A stretch of DNA of 64,000 nucleotides from Alteraurantiacibacter aquimixticola (lineage in GTDB: Bacteria; Pseudomonadota; Alphaproteobacteria; Sphingomonadales; Sphingomonadaceae). This document shows, one piece after another, positions 63,414-64,000 of the stretch. Within the stretch, counting starts at the first letter, position 1, and each line of letters starts with the position of its first letter. A program made the position numbers and the translations under genes. The stretch is from the NCBI RefSeq assembly GCF_004965515.1, contig NZ_SSHH01000001.1:1181280-1245279 (forward strand), given 5' to 3'. The notes beneath the pieces are model-generated. The model searched no databases. It saw only the letters and a list, made by a program, of their open reading frames with translations, and had not been told where the DNA came from.

Positions 63414-64000
63414 ATGGCTGCTTATACCATCGCTGACGTAAAGAAGCTGCGCGAGATTTCGGGCGCGGGCATGATGGACGCCAAGAAGGCTCTTGAAGAA
63501 GCCAATGGCGACATCGAGGCCGCAGTTGACGCTCTGCGCGCCAAGGGCCTTGCCGCCGTCCAGAAGAAGTCCAGCCGCACCGCGGCAGAGGGCCTGGTCG
63601 GTGTTGCCGTGACCGGCACCCGCGGTGTCGCGGTCGAGGTGAACTCGGAAACCGACTTCGTTGCCAAGAACGACCAGTTCCAGGACTTCGTTCGCAAGAC
63701 CACCGAGGTTGCCCTGGGTGTGGACGGCGACGATGTCGAGGCGCTGAAGGGCGCTGCCTATCCCGATGGCGGCACCGTGTCGGACAAGCTGACCAACAAT
63801 GTCGCCACCATCGGTGAGAACCAGCAGGTTCGTCGCATGAAGACCGTTGAGGTCTCCAACGGCGTCATCGTGCCCTACATGCACAATGCCGCTGCGCCGA
63901 ACCTCGGCAAGATCGGCGTGCTCGTTGCGCTCGAATCCGAAGCCGGTGCCGACGTGCTTGAAGCGCTGGGCAAGCAGCTGGCGATGCACATCGCCGCTGC
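63414..64000 (+). CDS. tsf: Elongation factor Ts (5' part)
   Basis: Nucleotide-exchange factor for EF-Tu. The N-terminal UBA-like domain ([24 protein letters not shown]) and the core start [16 protein letters not shown] are visible; 195 codons lie in the window and the gene continues beyond it. AAGGAG lies 7 bases before the ATG. Confidence 0.97.
   Translation, partial: MAAYTIADVKKLREISGAGMMDAKKALEEANGDIEAAVDALRAKGLAAVQKKSSRTAAEGLVGVAVTGTRGVAVEVNSETDFVAKNDQFQDFVRKTTEVALGVDGDDVEALKGAAYPDGGTVSDKLTNNVATIGENQQVRRMKTVEVSNGVIVPYMHNAAAPNLGKIGVLVALESEAGADVLEALGKQLAMHIAA

Overview
The window looks like a chromosomal segment of an alphaproteobacterium of the Sphingomonadales, most likely the Erythrobacteraceae (Erythrobacter/Altererythrobacter group). 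The basis is GC-rich coding sequence, a class I lysyl-tRNA synthetase, the aroQ-accB-accC order, DUF6152 and DUF6456 family proteins, a large TonB-dependent receptor, and a LexA box of the alphaproteobacterial GTTC-N7-GTTC type. No rRNA operon, insertion sequence, transposase or CRISPR array was seen. The genus assignment is inference.

Layout. 0-10 kb: 3' end of class I lysK, a 2OG-Fe(II) hydroxylase, an Arg-rich RcnB-like protein, an OmpA-family protein, a cluster of three dispersed inverted repeats, acyP, a foreign-looking gene, ettA, a GH3 lipoprotein and a YitT-type membrane protein. 10.2-11.7 kb: remnants of a polymorphic toxin/immunity cassette (Imm11-like immunity gene, fragment of a second copy, truncated AHH-like nuclease) beside tRNA-Pro(UGG) and tRNA-Ile2(CAU). 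11.7-21.6 kb: polysaccharide deacetylase and an orphan kinase, an Lrp regulator, a DUF6152 pair module, a lipoprotein, a Ca/Na antiporter, accC-accB-aroQ and a holin of gene-transfer-agent type. 21.7-30.5 kb: an accessory-looking locus with a TonB receptor, two DUF6152 proteins flanked by two related secreted proteins, an MFS transporter, a MarR regulator and a cytochrome b561-YceI fusion.

30.5-64 kb is mainly housekeeping: tRNA-Pro(GGG), yajC-secD-secF, a glycosyltransferase, an XRE regulator, envelope proteins, uup, a PepSY-like protein with an OmpR/kinase pair, chorismate mutase, a polyprenyl diphosphate synthase, hrpB, a complex I accessory subunit, SRP RNA, dnaX-ybaB, a PAS kinase, lon, HU, rlmB, tRNA-Tyr, psd-pssA, a small membrane protein behind a double LexA box, rpsB and the start of tsf.

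Three loci stand out. First, 21.7-30.5 kb carries 19-bp palindromes of the form TTTTTGA-N5-TCAAAAA before the TonB receptor, before the first secreted protein (over a good -10 box) and before the MarR gene, which suggests one MarR regulon for uptake and processing of an unknown, perhaps hydrophobic, compound. Second, a 70-codon single-span membrane protein at 61989-62201 sits behind a TTGACA box and two perfect GTTC-N7-GTTC sites, making it a candidate SOS-induced membrane effector, possibly a division inhibitor. Third, the Imm11/AHH scar at 10.4-11.35 kb shows tandem recombination in a toxin-immunity array.
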